A DNA stretch of 33,907 nucleotides, from assembly GCA_021809365.1 (NCBI GenBank), contig JAKBAC010000018.1:1-33907 (forward strand). Reading direction: 5' to 3'. The first letter of the stretch is position 1; every line of letters starts with the position of its first letter. Of this stretch, positions 1-8,065 are shown one piece after another. This stretch comes from Planctomycetota bacterium. Its GTDB lineage: Bacteria > Planctomycetota > Phycisphaerae > WQYP01. The notes below the pieces were generated by a model that had not been told where the DNA came from, did no database searches, and saw only the letters and a list, made by a program, of their open reading frames with translations. Position numbers and translations under genes: made by a program.

Positions 1-115
1 CCAAAAATGGCCTTGACAGGAAAGGTTATTGGACGTTATAAGATAGAAAACCAGTGGCTGGTTTTGAACCCCTGAATTGCGCCCTTTGGTGGCTGGTTTT
101 GAAGCGCCCCGTGAC

Positions 116-262
116 ATCGGTGGCACCGCGTGTGAGATTGCCATGGCCAGCGCAGGGCTTTCATTCCGGGCCACCAAGGATCTCGACATCGTCCTGTTTG
201 TTGAGGCGTTGGATGCCGTCTTCGTGTGGGCATTCTGGGCATTTGTGCTTGCAGGTGGCTAT
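116..262 (+). pseudogene. Fragment of a nucleotidyltransferase-like (AbiEii-type) gene
   Basis: About 49 codons read without a stop and contain GLSFRATKDLDIVLFVEALD followed by an FW..F..AGGY stretch. I recognise this as the conserved core of a widespread hypothetical family resembling AbiEii-type nucleotidyltransferases (IGGTAC, then FRATKDLDIVL). The usual N-terminal helix and everything after AGGY are missing: upstream the frame becomes unrelated sequence within a dozen codons, and downstream it runs into the antisense 3' end of the subunit III gene at 284. No start codon or RBS is credible. A short direct repeat (GGCTGGTTTTGAA, near 56 and 91) flanks the 5' side. It is best read as a decayed or recombined remnant. 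Family assignment is from memory of the motif. Confidence 0.55.
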
Positions 263-283
263 ATCTTCGATTTCGGCGGGAAA

Positions 284-967
284 TTAGAAGGTCAGCAGCA
301 GTGTGATGAGGATCAGGATCCAGGCGGCGTCGAGGAAGTGCCAGTAGATCAGGCAGTAGCGGATGCCGGGGTGATAGTTGCGGGAATAGACACCGTGGCG
401 GGCCTTGACGTTGACGACGCCCAGGGGGATCAGGCCGCCCAGAACGTGAACAGCATGCATGACGGTGAAGAAATAAAATGCGGCGAACATGGCCTGTTTT
501 TCATAAATCAGGGCGTGAGCCATGCGCATGCCACCGATGGGTGAAACGTATTGCGGATGCAGGGCCTTGAGCGCATGGTCCGCACTTTGTAACGCGCCAT
601 ATATTTCCGCCCAGTTCCAGCATTGCAATCCAAGGAAGGCGATTCCCAGAATCAGCGTGATCGCAAGGGCCACCTGACTGGAACGTTGGAGGTCATGACG
701 AATGGCGATCCAGGCCCAATGGATGGTCAGGCTGCTGATCAGCAGAACCGTGGTACTAAGCCAGAGTCCCCATGGCAGATGCACGGTGACCGGGCGTGGA
801 AAGGAATACCAATAACAGATGTAACCAATGAGACTTGAAATAAACAGAACCGATAGCGATCCGACCAGCAGAGATACACCAAGGGTACCCGCGCCGGGGA
901 CATGCAAAGGCTTGCCGCCGTAGCGTTGGGAAGAATCCGCAAATTGAGATGGTGGCGTACCGGTCAT
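284..967 (-). CDS. Second cytochrome c oxidase subunit III-like protein
   Basis: A 227-residue integral membrane protein with about five hydrophobic segments, belonging to the haem-copper oxidase subunit III family. Visible hallmarks are an aromatic WNWAEI region, the YEKQAMFAAFYFFTVMHAVHV segment (helix V-like, His-rich) and the terminal YWHFLDAAWILI block, which is the usual CoxC ending. The ATG at 967 is chosen because GGA sits 8 nt upstream; a longer reading would need TTG at 1000. It closes the sco-cox unit, 106 nt after coxD, so the operon encodes two subunit III-type proteins. It may replace or accompany CoxC in the mature enzyme; which one is assembled cannot be told from sequence. 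Confidence 0.82.
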   Translation of the reverse strand: MTGTPPSQFADSSQRYGGKPLHVPGAGTLGVSLLVGSLSVLFISSLIGYICYWYSFPRPVTVHLPWGLWLSTTVLLISSLTIHWAWIAIRHDLQRSSQVALAITLILGIAFLGLQCWNWAEIYGALQSADHALKALHPQYVSPIGGMRMAHALIYEKQAMFAAFYFFTVMHAVHVLGGLIPLGVVNVKARHGVYSRNYHPGIRYCLIYWHFLDAAWILILITLLLTF

Positions 968-1073
968 TGAATAATCCAGTCCACTAAAATTCAACGGCAA
1001 GTGTTATACGCAGCGCCTCTACCACCAAACCGCTGACGGCACCGGCGCGCGGACGGAACCCGTGCTTCCAACA

Positions 1074-1499
1074 TTATCTGGCTGGAGCGGCCATGGCGGG
1101 TTTCGCGGTGGCGGGTGGTGTGGAATTGGAACCGGCAACATGCTGTTCAATCTGCACCATTTCCTGGGCTTCTCCGGAATACAATTGCGCGCGATAGGCA
1201 TTCGTGTCAATAATCACCAGCGACATAAAAAGCGTAATGAACACAAGCGTCAGCAATAAAATAGCCACGGAGAAAAGACTGTCATAGCGCAGGTGCATGA
1301 AATAAAGCGCACTGACGACGGCCATGACCACCGCCACCGATAGTTCGATGAATACACGGGCGTTACCAAGATGCAACTGTGCGATGAACATATTGGCAAT
1401 CGCCAGGGCACAGAGAAACACCCAGACCGCGACCAGCAATTTAACAGATAAAATGTGGGTGCGGGCGGGTATAACGGTTTTGGCATGATCAGAAGACAT
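1074..1499 (-). CDS. coxD: Cytochrome c oxidase subunit IV (prokaryotic type)
   Basis: A 141-residue protein with three predicted transmembrane helices (roughly residues 17-40, 50-70 and 76-98). The second ends in ALYFMHLRYD, the characteristic motif of bacterial oxidase subunit IV (CtaF/COX4-pro family), which stabilises the CuB site region of the oxidase. The C-terminal 35 residues form an Ala/Pro-rich tail longer than usual. GAGG lies a few bases before the ATG. It sits between coxC (58 nt upstream) and the second subunit III gene, as expected for an aa3/caa3 operon. Confidence 0.85.
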   Translation of the reverse strand: MSSDHAKTVIPARTHILSVKLLVAVWVFLCALAIANMFIAQLHLGNARVFIELSVAVVMAVVSALYFMHLRYDSLFSVAILLLTLVFITLFMSLVIIDTNAYRAQLYSGEAQEMVQIEQHVAGSNSTPPATAKPAMAAPAR

Positions 1500-1557
1500 A
1501 AGACCTCAACAAAAGTCATCCGCATTTTCAACGCGGTTCAATTTTTCCATAAGCGCG

Positions 1558-2442
1558 TCAATGGATCAAATACAGCAATGGGAACAGGAACATCCAGACC
1601 ATATCCACAACGCCCCAATACATACCGACATATACCACCGGAGCATAATATCCAGGGCCGAATTCACCGCGCAGGGATCGGATCAAGATCCAGGTGATCA
1701 CACAAATACCAATAATCACGTGAAGGCTGTGCAGGCCCGTCATAAGAAAATAAATGCCAAAAAATATCTGCACATTGGCGGGCTGAAACGGGTTTTCCGT
1801 GGTCTCCGACGCGGCCGGCTTCTGGCTTGGCGCAACGCCGGCGGGACCGGATGGAGCGGGCATAATATCCGAATGTGAAACCACAAATCCGGCTTTACCC
1901 AATGTGTTGAGTTGATGCCAGCCGGAGCTGGCGACCGGCTTGGGTTTTGCCACAATTGGCACCAGACCGACGACCGGGGCAACGGGCTTGCCGTTGGGGC
2001 CGACGGTGGGAGCATAATGAGTTCCCCAGAGCAATTTGGCCTGACCATTATCAAAATATTCCTTGGCATGGATGGCCAAGAATCCCAGGCCGCCGAGAAT
2101 GGTTAAAATCAGACAGAGACTCAAGGCGAAGCGTTTGCCAGTCTGCGCAAAACGCACGGCCAGGGCCATGGTCAAACCACTGGTTAGAAGTATCAGGGCG
2201 TTAATAAGTCCGGAAACGGGATCCAGATACTCCCCGGCATACTTGAACACTTCCGGATGCATGGAGCGAAACACGGCATAGGCGCAGAACAGACCGCTGA
2301 ACAGCAGCATTTCTGTGGCCAGAAACATCCACATGCCCAGATTGCCCGCGTCAAACTGCTGTTGCGGCGTGTCAAAATGGTGCGCCAGATGTTGCCGGGC
2401 CACCTGTTCTTCGGTTGCCGAGATCGATATTGCGTCAGACAT
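1558..2442 (-). CDS. coxC: Cytochrome c oxidase subunit III with internal Pro/Ala-rich insertion
   Basis: A 294-residue subunit III of the haem-copper oxidase. The N-terminal half shows GNLGMWMFLATEMLLFSGLF, the standard first-helix signature, and the C-terminal half shows GLHSLHVIIG and the terminal WGVVDMVWMFLFPLLYLI. Between the two halves (about residues 130-225) there is a hydrophilic, Pro/Ala/Ser-rich insertion not usual in the family, apparently placed in the loop between central helices. The RBS AAGGTGAG precedes the ATG. It lies 113 nt after coxA, a gap that holds a GC-rich hairpin, and 58 nt before coxD. Identity is secure; the function of the insertion is unknown. Confidence 0.88.
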   Translation of the reverse strand: MSDAISISATEEQVARQHLAHHFDTPQQQFDAGNLGMWMFLATEMLLFSGLFCAYAVFRSMHPEVFKYAGEYLDPVSGLINALILLTSGLTMALAVRFAQTGKRFALSLCLILTILGGLGFLAIHAKEYFDNGQAKLLWGTHYAPTVGPNGKPVAPVVGLVPIVAKPKPVASSGWHQLNTLGKAGFVVSHSDIMPAPSGPAGVAPSQKPAASETTENPFQPANVQIFFGIYFLMTGLHSLHVIIGICVITWILIRSLRGEFGPGYYAPVVYVGMYWGVVDMVWMFLFPLLYLIH

Positions 2443-2524
2443 GAATTCTCACCTTAGAAGCCTTGATTCCGTAAACTCTCACAATCACACGCTTTTCCGC
2501 AGCGGTGAACCAACACGCTCCACC

Positions 2525-2544
2525 GCGGCGGAAGTTACCGCCGC
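2525..2544 (-). other. GC-rich hairpin between coxA and coxC
   Basis: A 7-bp perfect stem (GCGGCGG / CCGCCGC) with a 6-nt loop lies 12 nt beyond the coxA stop. No U-run follows, so it is not a classical terminator. It could be a 3' stabiliser or processing barrier that sets coxA/coxB dosage apart from the downstream subunits. That role is inference. Confidence 0.4.
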
Positions 2545-2555
2545 AAATTCAAAAG

Positions 2556-4292
2556 TCAGTGCGGCACCGTGACCGGGACCAGCGATTCCGCAGGGCGTTC
2601 GGTGCGCACATAACCGTTGGTTGCCGGGTCAAAGACCAAATCGGTGTAATCATAAGGATCACCGACGGATGGTGTGGTTTCAAAATTATCATGCGGCGGC
2701 GGCGAAGAGGTTTCCCATTCCAGTGAGCCACCACCCCATGGATTTACCGGGGCTCTTTGCCCACGGAACAGCGAATGCAGGAGATATCCGGCCATCATCA
2801 GAAACGCCGCCAATTGGATATATGCGCCAATCGATGATGCGATCATATAGGGCTGATACATGGGTAGATAGCTGGCGTAGCGCCGAGGCATGCCATCCGC
2901 ACCGACCATCAACTGGGGGAAGAAGGTGAGGTTGACGCCGATGAATAATACAACAGCCGTAATTTGGGCGATCGTTTCATTGTACATGCGTCCAAACATC
3001 TTGGGCCACCAATAATGCAGCCCGGCGATAAAGCCGATGAGGGTACCGCCCATCATCACATAATGAAAATGGCCGACGACAAAGTAGGTATCATGGAGCA
3101 CCACATCTTCAGATAGCGCGCCCAGAACCACACCGGTCAGACCGCCGATGGTAAACAATACAATAAAAGAGAGCGCATAGAGCATCGGCGCTTTGAGAAT
3201 AATGGCCCCTTTGTACATGGTGGCCAGCCAGTTCCATACTTTAATGGCCGAAGGCACCGTGACAAGAAAGGTCAGAAAGCTGAAAATTGCATCAAGTTCA
3301 GCGGATTGGCCATTAACAAATATGTGGTGTCCCCACACCAGAAAACCGATCAACGCGATGGCCAGTGAACTAATGGCGATAAATTCGTAGCCGAAGATAT
3401 GCTTGCGGCTGAAGACGGGGACAATTTCACTGACAATGCCCATGGCCGGCAGAATCATGATGTAAACCGCCGGGTGGGAATAGAACCAGAAAAATTCCTG
3501 GAACAATACCGGATTGCCTCCTAACGCGGAATTGAATATACCGATTCCCATGATCCGCTCCATCATCAGCAGCACAAACGTGATGCCCACAACCGGCGTG
3601 GCCGCCACCTGAATGAGCGATGTGGCATAGATGGCCCAGAGGAATAGCGGCATACGGAACCAGGTCATACCGGGCGGACGGAGTTTATGAATGGTCACCA
3701 TGAAGTTGATACCGGTGAATATGGAACTGAACCCCACGAGAAAAATACCCAGCACCATGACCACAACATAGGATTCAGTTTGAATACTGAACGGCGTGTA
3801 GAAAGTCCAGCCGGTATCCACAGCCCCCAACACCGTGGATAAGATTGCCAAAAGCGCCCCGACCACATACAGATAAAAGCTGATCAAATTGAGTTTCGGA
3901 AAGGCGACATCCTTGGCACCTAACAGCAGCGGCAACGCGAAATTGCCCAAGACACCTGGAATAATGGGAATCAGAACCAGAAACACCATGATGATGCCGT
4001 GCAGGGTAAAGACCTGATTGTAATAGCGATACGCGGCATAGCTGGACGCGACGGAGCCGGTGCCGTGAAAAATCAATCCCTGCGGTACCAGCAACTGCGT
4101 GCGGATCACCTCGGCCAACATTCCGCCGATAAAGAACGCCAGCAGGCCGACGACCAGATACATAATGCCGATGCGCTTGTGGTCCAGCGTCAAGAGCCAT
4201 GATCCGATGGATTTTCCATGGGTGAGGTAGTTGTCGGGCTTGGCGGGTAAAACGGGTGTGTCGCCAAAATTGCTTCCAGTTAATGTCGTCAT
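2556..4292 (-). CDS. coxA: Cytochrome c oxidase subunit I, A2-type haem-copper oxidase
   Basis: The 578-residue catalytic subunit that reduces oxygen to water and pumps protons. With the ATG at 4292 (GGAG 8 nt upstream; the alternative TTG at 4313 is weaker), visible ligands are H98 (low-spin haem), H273, H322 and H323 (CuB), H408 (high-spin haem) and H410 (low-spin haem), with Y277 placed to cross-link to H273. The helix VI motif reads YSHPAVY: the glutamate of A1-type enzymes (HPEVY) is absent and the Tyr-Ser pair of A2-type caa3 oxidases is present. K351 matches the K-channel lysine. About 12 helices plus an extended C-terminus. It lies 65 nt after coxB. Confidence 0.95.
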   Translation of the reverse strand: MTTLTGSNFGDTPVLPAKPDNYLTHGKSIGSWLLTLDHKRIGIMYLVVGLLAFFIGGMLAEVIRTQLLVPQGLIFHGTGSVASSYAAYRYYNQVFTLHGIIMVFLVLIPIIPGVLGNFALPLLLGAKDVAFPKLNLISFYLYVVGALLAILSTVLGAVDTGWTFYTPFSIQTESYVVVMVLGIFLVGFSSIFTGINFMVTIHKLRPPGMTWFRMPLFLWAIYATSLIQVAATPVVGITFVLLMMERIMGIGIFNSALGGNPVLFQEFFWFYSHPAVYIMILPAMGIVSEIVPVFSRKHIFGYEFIAISSLAIALIGFLVWGHHIFVNGQSAELDAIFSFLTFLVTVPSAIKVWNWLATMYKGAIILKAPMLYALSFIVLFTIGGLTGVVLGALSEDVVLHDTYFVVGHFHYVMMGGTLIGFIAGLHYWWPKMFGRMYNETIAQITAVVLFIGVNLTFFPQLMVGADGMPRRYASYLPMYQPYMIASSIGAYIQLAAFLMMAGYLLHSLFRGQRAPVNPWGGGSLEWETSSPPPHDNFETTPSVGDPYDYTDLVFDPATNGYVRTERPAESLVPVTVPH

Positions 4293-4357
4293 TGGTATTA
4301 CTCCAGTATCCAAAACAACCGCGGATACAACGTTTCAATCAATTGTTTCACAGCGTC

Positions 4358-4723
4358 CTATTTGGCCGCCGAAACATCCGGCACCGGCGGCTCTGTCGCC
4401 TTGCCGCTACGATCACTTAAGGTATTGATGTACCAGATGATCGCATTAAGCTTGGTTTCATGCGGATGCTTTTTGCCGGACAGCATCGCACCATAAGTGG
4501 CCGGCATTACGCCCGCCGGGGCACCGGCGACAAGCAATGTCCCGGGGTGAAGAATCATCGTGCGAAGAAATTTATAATCGGCGATGACGGTTTTTCCTGT
4601 GGTGAGTTTTTGCGGATAACCGGCAAGATTTTTCCAGCTTGGTCCAACGCCGGGCTGGCCATTGACGGTGTGGCAACCGACGCAACCAAGGGACTGATAA
4701 AGTTTTGCGCCGATAACGTGCAG
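4358..4723 (-). repeat. Duplicated cytochrome c domain, copy 1 (3' end of coxB)
   Basis: This segment encodes CoxB residues 394-514 and matches 7263-7625 at DNA level. By eye only seven residues differ before the last five, and many synonymous positions are unchanged, including long tracts around 4555-4640 against 7460-7545. The pattern indicates recent duplication or ongoing gene conversion between the two loci. Confidence 0.85.
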
Positions 4724-5902
4724 CGGCACGGCTTTCGGAGCAGTCGCCACAGCGACGGTCGGCGCGGCGGACGGTGAAACCGCGGCAGCGCCGGCAGCGG
4801 GTGTGGTTGATGTTTTCCCGGTAGCCGATGTGGCGGCAGGCGCACCAGCCGGAACATTCGGCACCGGCGGCTGGGACGCTTTGTTCGCGTGGGTGCTCAA
4901 GCTATTAATATACCAGATCACCGCGTACAGATTTTTAACATTTTTACCGGTGAAGCGGGATCCGTAATTGGGCATAACACCGGATGGGAAACCCTTTATC
5001 AGCTTGCGCCCGGGATGCGTGATCATGGTTTTGAGAAACGCATAATCAACCGGAACGGTCTTCCCACTGGTTAATGTTTCGGTGGAACCGGCCAGGTTTT
5101 TCCAGGATGGCCCCGTGCCTTTTGAGCCATCCACTGAATGGCAACCAAGACATCCGAGCGTCACATACAATTTTTTGCCAACCGTGGAGAGAGGCAACGC
5201 TTTGCCATTTTCCTCAAAGATATTGGCGGCGGCGGCAATCTGCCGCTGGAATTTCGGATAGGGTTCAACCACGACCGGTGCGCGCATCTCGGAGTGTCCA
5301 TTTCCGCAATATTCAGCGCATTGGAGCCAATAGGTACCGGACTTTGTGGCTTCCACCCAGGTGGTCATGATGCGCCCCGGCACAACATCGCGCTGGATGG
5401 ACAAATCTGGAATCCAAAATCCGTGCAGTACATCCTTGGAAGTCATGTTGAGTTTGACCGGCCTGTTTTGGGGCAGATAGAGCGTATTGCTGATCGCTCC
5501 ATTTTCATACACAAATGTCCAGCTCCACTTCTGCGCGATCACATGAATGTTATAGCTATCCGCCGGCGGCGAATTCATGTTCATGTATTCGGTAAAGCCC
5601 AGCGCGAACATCACCATGACAATAATCAGCGGAATTAATGTCCAGGTGGCTTCCAGCGCGTTATTGTGTGAAGGAGATGGATCGGCGATGGTGCGCGTCT
5701 TGGAATGCCGATAGCGGATGGAAAATAAAACGATCAGACCCGTGATCAGCACGGTGAAAAAGATCGACATCCAATACCAGAAATTCCAGAGAAATTGCAC
5801 CTGGGGGCTGAACGTGGATTCACCATGCGGTAGCCAAAGCGCTGCAACGGTGCGGCCCAAATCCATGTGTCCCAGCATCTGTGAAATCATTGTCACGCCC
5901 AT
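4358..5902 (-). CDS. coxB: Cytochrome c oxidase subunit II fused to two cytochrome c domains (caa3 type)
   Basis: A 514-residue subunit II. Two N-terminal helices (about 37-61 and 86-107) anchor a CuA cupredoxin domain with ligands H160, C195, E197, C199, H203 and M206 (motif CAEYCGNGHSEM). Two tandem cytochrome c domains follow: CLGCH at 251-255 with M310 as likely axial Met, and CVGCH at 407-411 with M466, joined by an Ala/Pro/Ser-rich linker (about 350-392). Most caa3 enzymes carry one such domain, so the second is unusual. It is nearly identical to the domain of the cytochrome at 7263-8057, while the first is clearly diverged. The start overlaps nothing and lies 6 nt after sco, with GGAAGG as RBS. 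Confidence 0.94.
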   Translation of the reverse strand: MGVTMISQMLGHMDLGRTVAALWLPHGESTFSPQVQFLWNFWYWMSIFFTVLITGLIVLFSIRYRHSKTRTIADPSPSHNNALEATWTLIPLIIVMVMFALGFTEYMNMNSPPADSYNIHVIAQKWSWTFVYENGAISNTLYLPQNRPVKLNMTSKDVLHGFWIPDLSIQRDVVPGRIMTTWVEATKSGTYWLQCAEYCGNGHSEMRAPVVVEPYPKFQRQIAAAANIFEENGKALPLSTVGKKLYVTLGCLGCHSVDGSKGTGPSWKNLAGSTETLTSGKTVPVDYAFLKTMITHPGRKLIKGFPSGVMPNYGSRFTGKNVKNLYAVIWYINSLSTHANKASQPPVPNVPAGAPAATSATGKTSTTPAAGAAAVSPSAAPTVAVATAPKAVPLHVIGAKLYQSLGCVGCHTVNGQPGVGPSWKNLAGYPQKLTTGKTVIADYKFLRTMILHPGTLLVAGAPAGVMPATYGAMLSGKKHPHETKLNAIIWYINTLSDRSGKATEPPVPDVSAAK

Positions 5903-5908
5903 AAACTC

Positions 5909-6817
5909 TTAAACCTTCCCTGAAGTTGCCGATTTTTTCGCACGATGTTTACGCTCCCACCAGACCATGCTTCCGAGAAACGCGCCAAGGCTTATGACCA
6001 CCCCAACGCCGCCGAGAAACATGACGCGGCGCGCCACCGCGGTGTATTTGCCGGTATAAGGATCAAATTGGCAGCATAACAGCAATATCTGATCAAACAC
6101 ATTGGTGATCTTGCGGTTCCCAGCGGCCACCAGCGCCAGCCGCAGATCATCGGGATTGTAATGAATGCCGTAAAAATAGTTAGCCAGCCGACCACCGGGT
6201 GTACAGATGTAAATGGCCGCCGCATGGTTATATGTATGCGAAGCGGGATAAAACACATAGTGGAATCCAACGGCGGCGGTGATTTTTTTGATGGCCGCCT
6301 CTTTACCCGTTAAAAAATGCCAATGTGCGGCCAACGCCTGCTTGAACTTTGGCGACGCCATGGCAATATAGCCAGCCTTTTTGTCCGCCGCCGCGACAGG
6401 TGTATCCGTAGGATCAAAACTGATGGTGATGACATCAAAATCGGTGCCGAGTCTGGCGGACATTTTTTCAATGGAATGTTCCAGCCCCATCTCGACAAAT
6501 GGACATACACCGGGGCATCGAAAATAAACGAAATCAAAAATAACCGGACGCCCCTTGCGGAAATACTGGCCAAGGCGAACGGGTTGATTGTGTGAATTAA
6601 CAAATTGCAGATTTAACGGAAGTTTGGCGCCTGGATGTGGTGTAATACCGGCATCTACAACATCGCGTGCCTGCTGCGATGCAGTTTGCAGACTTTCAAA
6701 CGCATTTGCTGAAGCACGGCCCACAAATGCGAACACCGATAACGCAACCACACCACAGATAGCCCAAAGCCAACTGGAGTGCCCAGTTATTGATCGCGAT
6801 GTCGTGCGTACGCCCAT
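5909..6817 (-). CDS. sco: SCO1/SenC family copper chaperone for CuA assembly
   Basis: Thioredoxin-fold protein that delivers copper or reduces the CuA cysteines of subunit II. Counting from the ATG at 6817, the copper-binding CPGVC lies at 101-105 and the distal histidine is in SHTYNHAAAIYI (about 194-198). The thioredoxin core ends with FYGIHYNPDDL. An N-terminal signal or anchor (about 14-38) and a further hydrophobic segment near the C-terminus (about 267-290) suggest two membrane anchors, a variant seen in SCO proteins of oxidase operons. An in-frame ATG at 6850 would add 11 residues; the RBS evidence is balanced (AAGGA or GGGA at 13 nt). It is first in the oxidase unit, 6 nt before coxB. 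Confidence 0.88.
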   Translation of the reverse strand: MGVRTTSRSITGHSSWLWAICGVVALSVFAFVGRASANAFESLQTASQQARDVVDAGITPHPGAKLPLNLQFVNSHNQPVRLGQYFRKGRPVIFDFVYFRCPGVCPFVEMGLEHSIEKMSARLGTDFDVITISFDPTDTPVAAADKKAGYIAMASPKFKQALAAHWHFLTGKEAAIKKITAAVGFHYVFYPASHTYNHAAAIYICTPGGRLANYFYGIHYNPDDLRLALVAAGNRKITNVFDQILLLCCQFDPYTGKYTAVARRVMFLGGVGVVISLGAFLGSMVWWERKHRAKKSATSGKV

Positions 6818-6959
6818 AAACAAATCATTTTCCCAAAAGCCCTGCAACATTCACAGGTGCTGATCCTTCAAAGCCGGAGACATTGGCTACCAGCAAAACC
6901 AATGCCGCACCTACGCTGCAGCTTCATCTTCATCTGCCCGCTGTCACAGCTTGAACATA

Positions 6960-6968
6960 ATTATAGCA
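6960..6968 (-). promoter_or_regulatory. Extended -10 promoter of the sco-cox unit
   Basis: Reading the minus strand, TGCTATAAT gives a perfect -10 hexamer (6965-6960) with the TGn extension (6968-6966). No good -35 is visible, consistent with an extended -10 promoter. Transcription would start near 6953, leaving a leader of about 135 nt before the ATG at 6817. It lies just downstream of the repeat at 7014-7130. Confidence 0.6.
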
Positions 6969-7013
6969 ATCGATTCAGGCTCAAGCGAGCAACGATCACT
7001 CTTCTATACCGCG

Positions 7014-7130
7014 CGGGCGCGGCAACAAACCCGTATTAAGTGCCCGGGGCGCGAGTATCCGGAGTGAACCCTTTTCTTAGCGACGGCATTTATGCCGTTG
7101 ATTTTGCGGTTCGCCCGGGAATATTCTCGC
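7014..7130 (-). repeat. Upstream repeat element, copy B (before sco-cox)
   Basis: Imperfect copy of 16303-16420, aligned over about 115 bp with mostly transitional differences. It contains the dyad ACGGCAT-TT-ATGCCGT at 7083-7098. Flanking segments can pair on the minus strand (CCCGGGCGA with TCG..CCCGGG), enclosing the dyad. It occupies part of the 0.45-kb space between the cytochrome gene and sco; the rest of that space holds the promoter and nothing else I can name. The inner edge is about 50 bp upstream of the -10 box, as in the other copy. Confidence 0.7.
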
Positions 7131-7203
7131 GCCCCTGCGGCCTGCACGGAAAATATAAACCAACTGCGAGCCAGCCATGCTCGACGCCCGTGTTGTCCGC
7201 TCC

Positions 7204-7266
7204 TTATGCAAAACATTGATCTGGCAATGCGAAGCTGACCACCGCCACCACCACGCCGACAATCAT
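7204..7266 (-). CDS. Possible 20-residue hydrophobic peptide overlapping the cytochrome stop
   Basis: An ATGA overlap joins the cytochrome c stop (7265-7263) to an ATG at 7266 that opens a 20-codon frame, MIVGVVVAVVSFALPDQCFA, which looks like half of a transmembrane helix. Translational coupling and small membrane subunits are common in respiratory operons. The frame is short and could be chance, and nothing else supports it. Confidence 0.15.
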   Translation of the reverse strand: MIVGVVVAVVSFALPDQCFA

Positions 7267-7625
7267 TTAGCGGCCTTATCCGGCACCGGCGGTTGCGTTG
7301 CTTTGCTGCTGCGATTGCTTAAGGTATTGATGTACCAGATAATCGCATTAAGCTTGGTTTCATGCGGATGCTTTTTGCCGGACAACATAGGGCCATAGGT
7401 AGCGGGCATTACGCCCGCCGGAGCACCGGCGACAAGCAATGTTCCGGGGTGAAGAATCATCGTGCGAAGAAATTTATAATCGGCAATGACGGTTTTTCCT
7501 GTGGTGAGTTTTTGCGGATAACCGGCGAGATTTTTCCAGCTTGGTCCTACCCCGGGCTGGCCATTGACGGTGTGGCAGCCAATACAACCAAGAGACGCAT
7601 AAAGCTTTGCGCCCAGCACATGCAG
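7263..7625 (-). repeat. Duplicated cytochrome c domain, copy 2
   Basis: Counterpart of 4358-4723, encoding residues 145-264 of the stand-alone cytochrome. Similarity begins at the LHVLGAKLY motif just after the linker and runs to within five codons of the stop, so the duplicated unit corresponds to a whole domain. Confidence 0.85.
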
Positions 7626-8057
7626 TGGAACAGCCGGAGCTGTCGCACCGGTTGAGGCCGCTTCCGGCTTGGCGGGCAACAGCACCGGCGGGGTATTGGG
7701 ATGATATTGAGCCACGACCAGATCTTCAGCCAGCTCAATACCAACGGTAGCCTGCTGGTGTTGCTGGTTGACCCAGTGCGGCTGGAGCGTAGCCAGTTGC
7801 CGCTTTTGAATTGCCGCCGACCATGCGCCAACACTGGCCTCACGTTGAGCCTCAAGCGCATGACGGTACCGATGGAAAAATGCGATCACCGCCAGCACCA
7901 GGAATATCACGAGAAGTGTCAAAAACGACCCAACCAAAAGCAGTGTGTGCGAGTCCACATCATCTTTCTGCATGTGGGCACCAGCTTCCGGGCGCACCGG
8001 ATGATCGGCATGTTCCGGCGGAGAATTGTGTTGGTTGTCATACGGATTGTTACTCAT
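7263..8057 (-). CDS. Membrane-anchored monohaem cytochrome c
   Basis: A 264-residue protein with one N-terminal transmembrane helix (about 39-62), a polar spacer (63-143) and a C-terminal class I cytochrome c domain with CIGCH at 158-162 and a GVMP methionine ligand. Start at 8057 is supported by GAGG placed properly; the gene begins 8 nt after actF. The cytochrome domain is almost the same as CoxB residues 394-514. Its position at the end of the act genes suggests it carries electrons from alternative complex III to the CoxB cytochromes. It does not resemble ActG. An alternative view is a diverged additional subunit of the complex. Confidence 0.85.
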   Translation of the reverse strand: MSNNPYDNQHNSPPEHADHPVRPEAGAHMQKDDVDSHTLLLVGSFLTLLVIFLVLAVIAFFHRYRHALEAQREASVGAWSAAIQKRQLATLQPHWVNQQHQQATVGIELAEDLVVAQYHPNTPPVLLPAKPEAASTGATAPAVPLHVLGAKLYASLGCIGCHTVNGQPGVGPSWKNLAGYPQKLTTGKTVIADYKFLRTMILHPGTLLVAGAPAGVMPATYGPMLSGKKHPHETKLNAIIWYINTLSNRSSKATQPPVPDKAAK

Positions 8058-8065
8058 GAAACACC

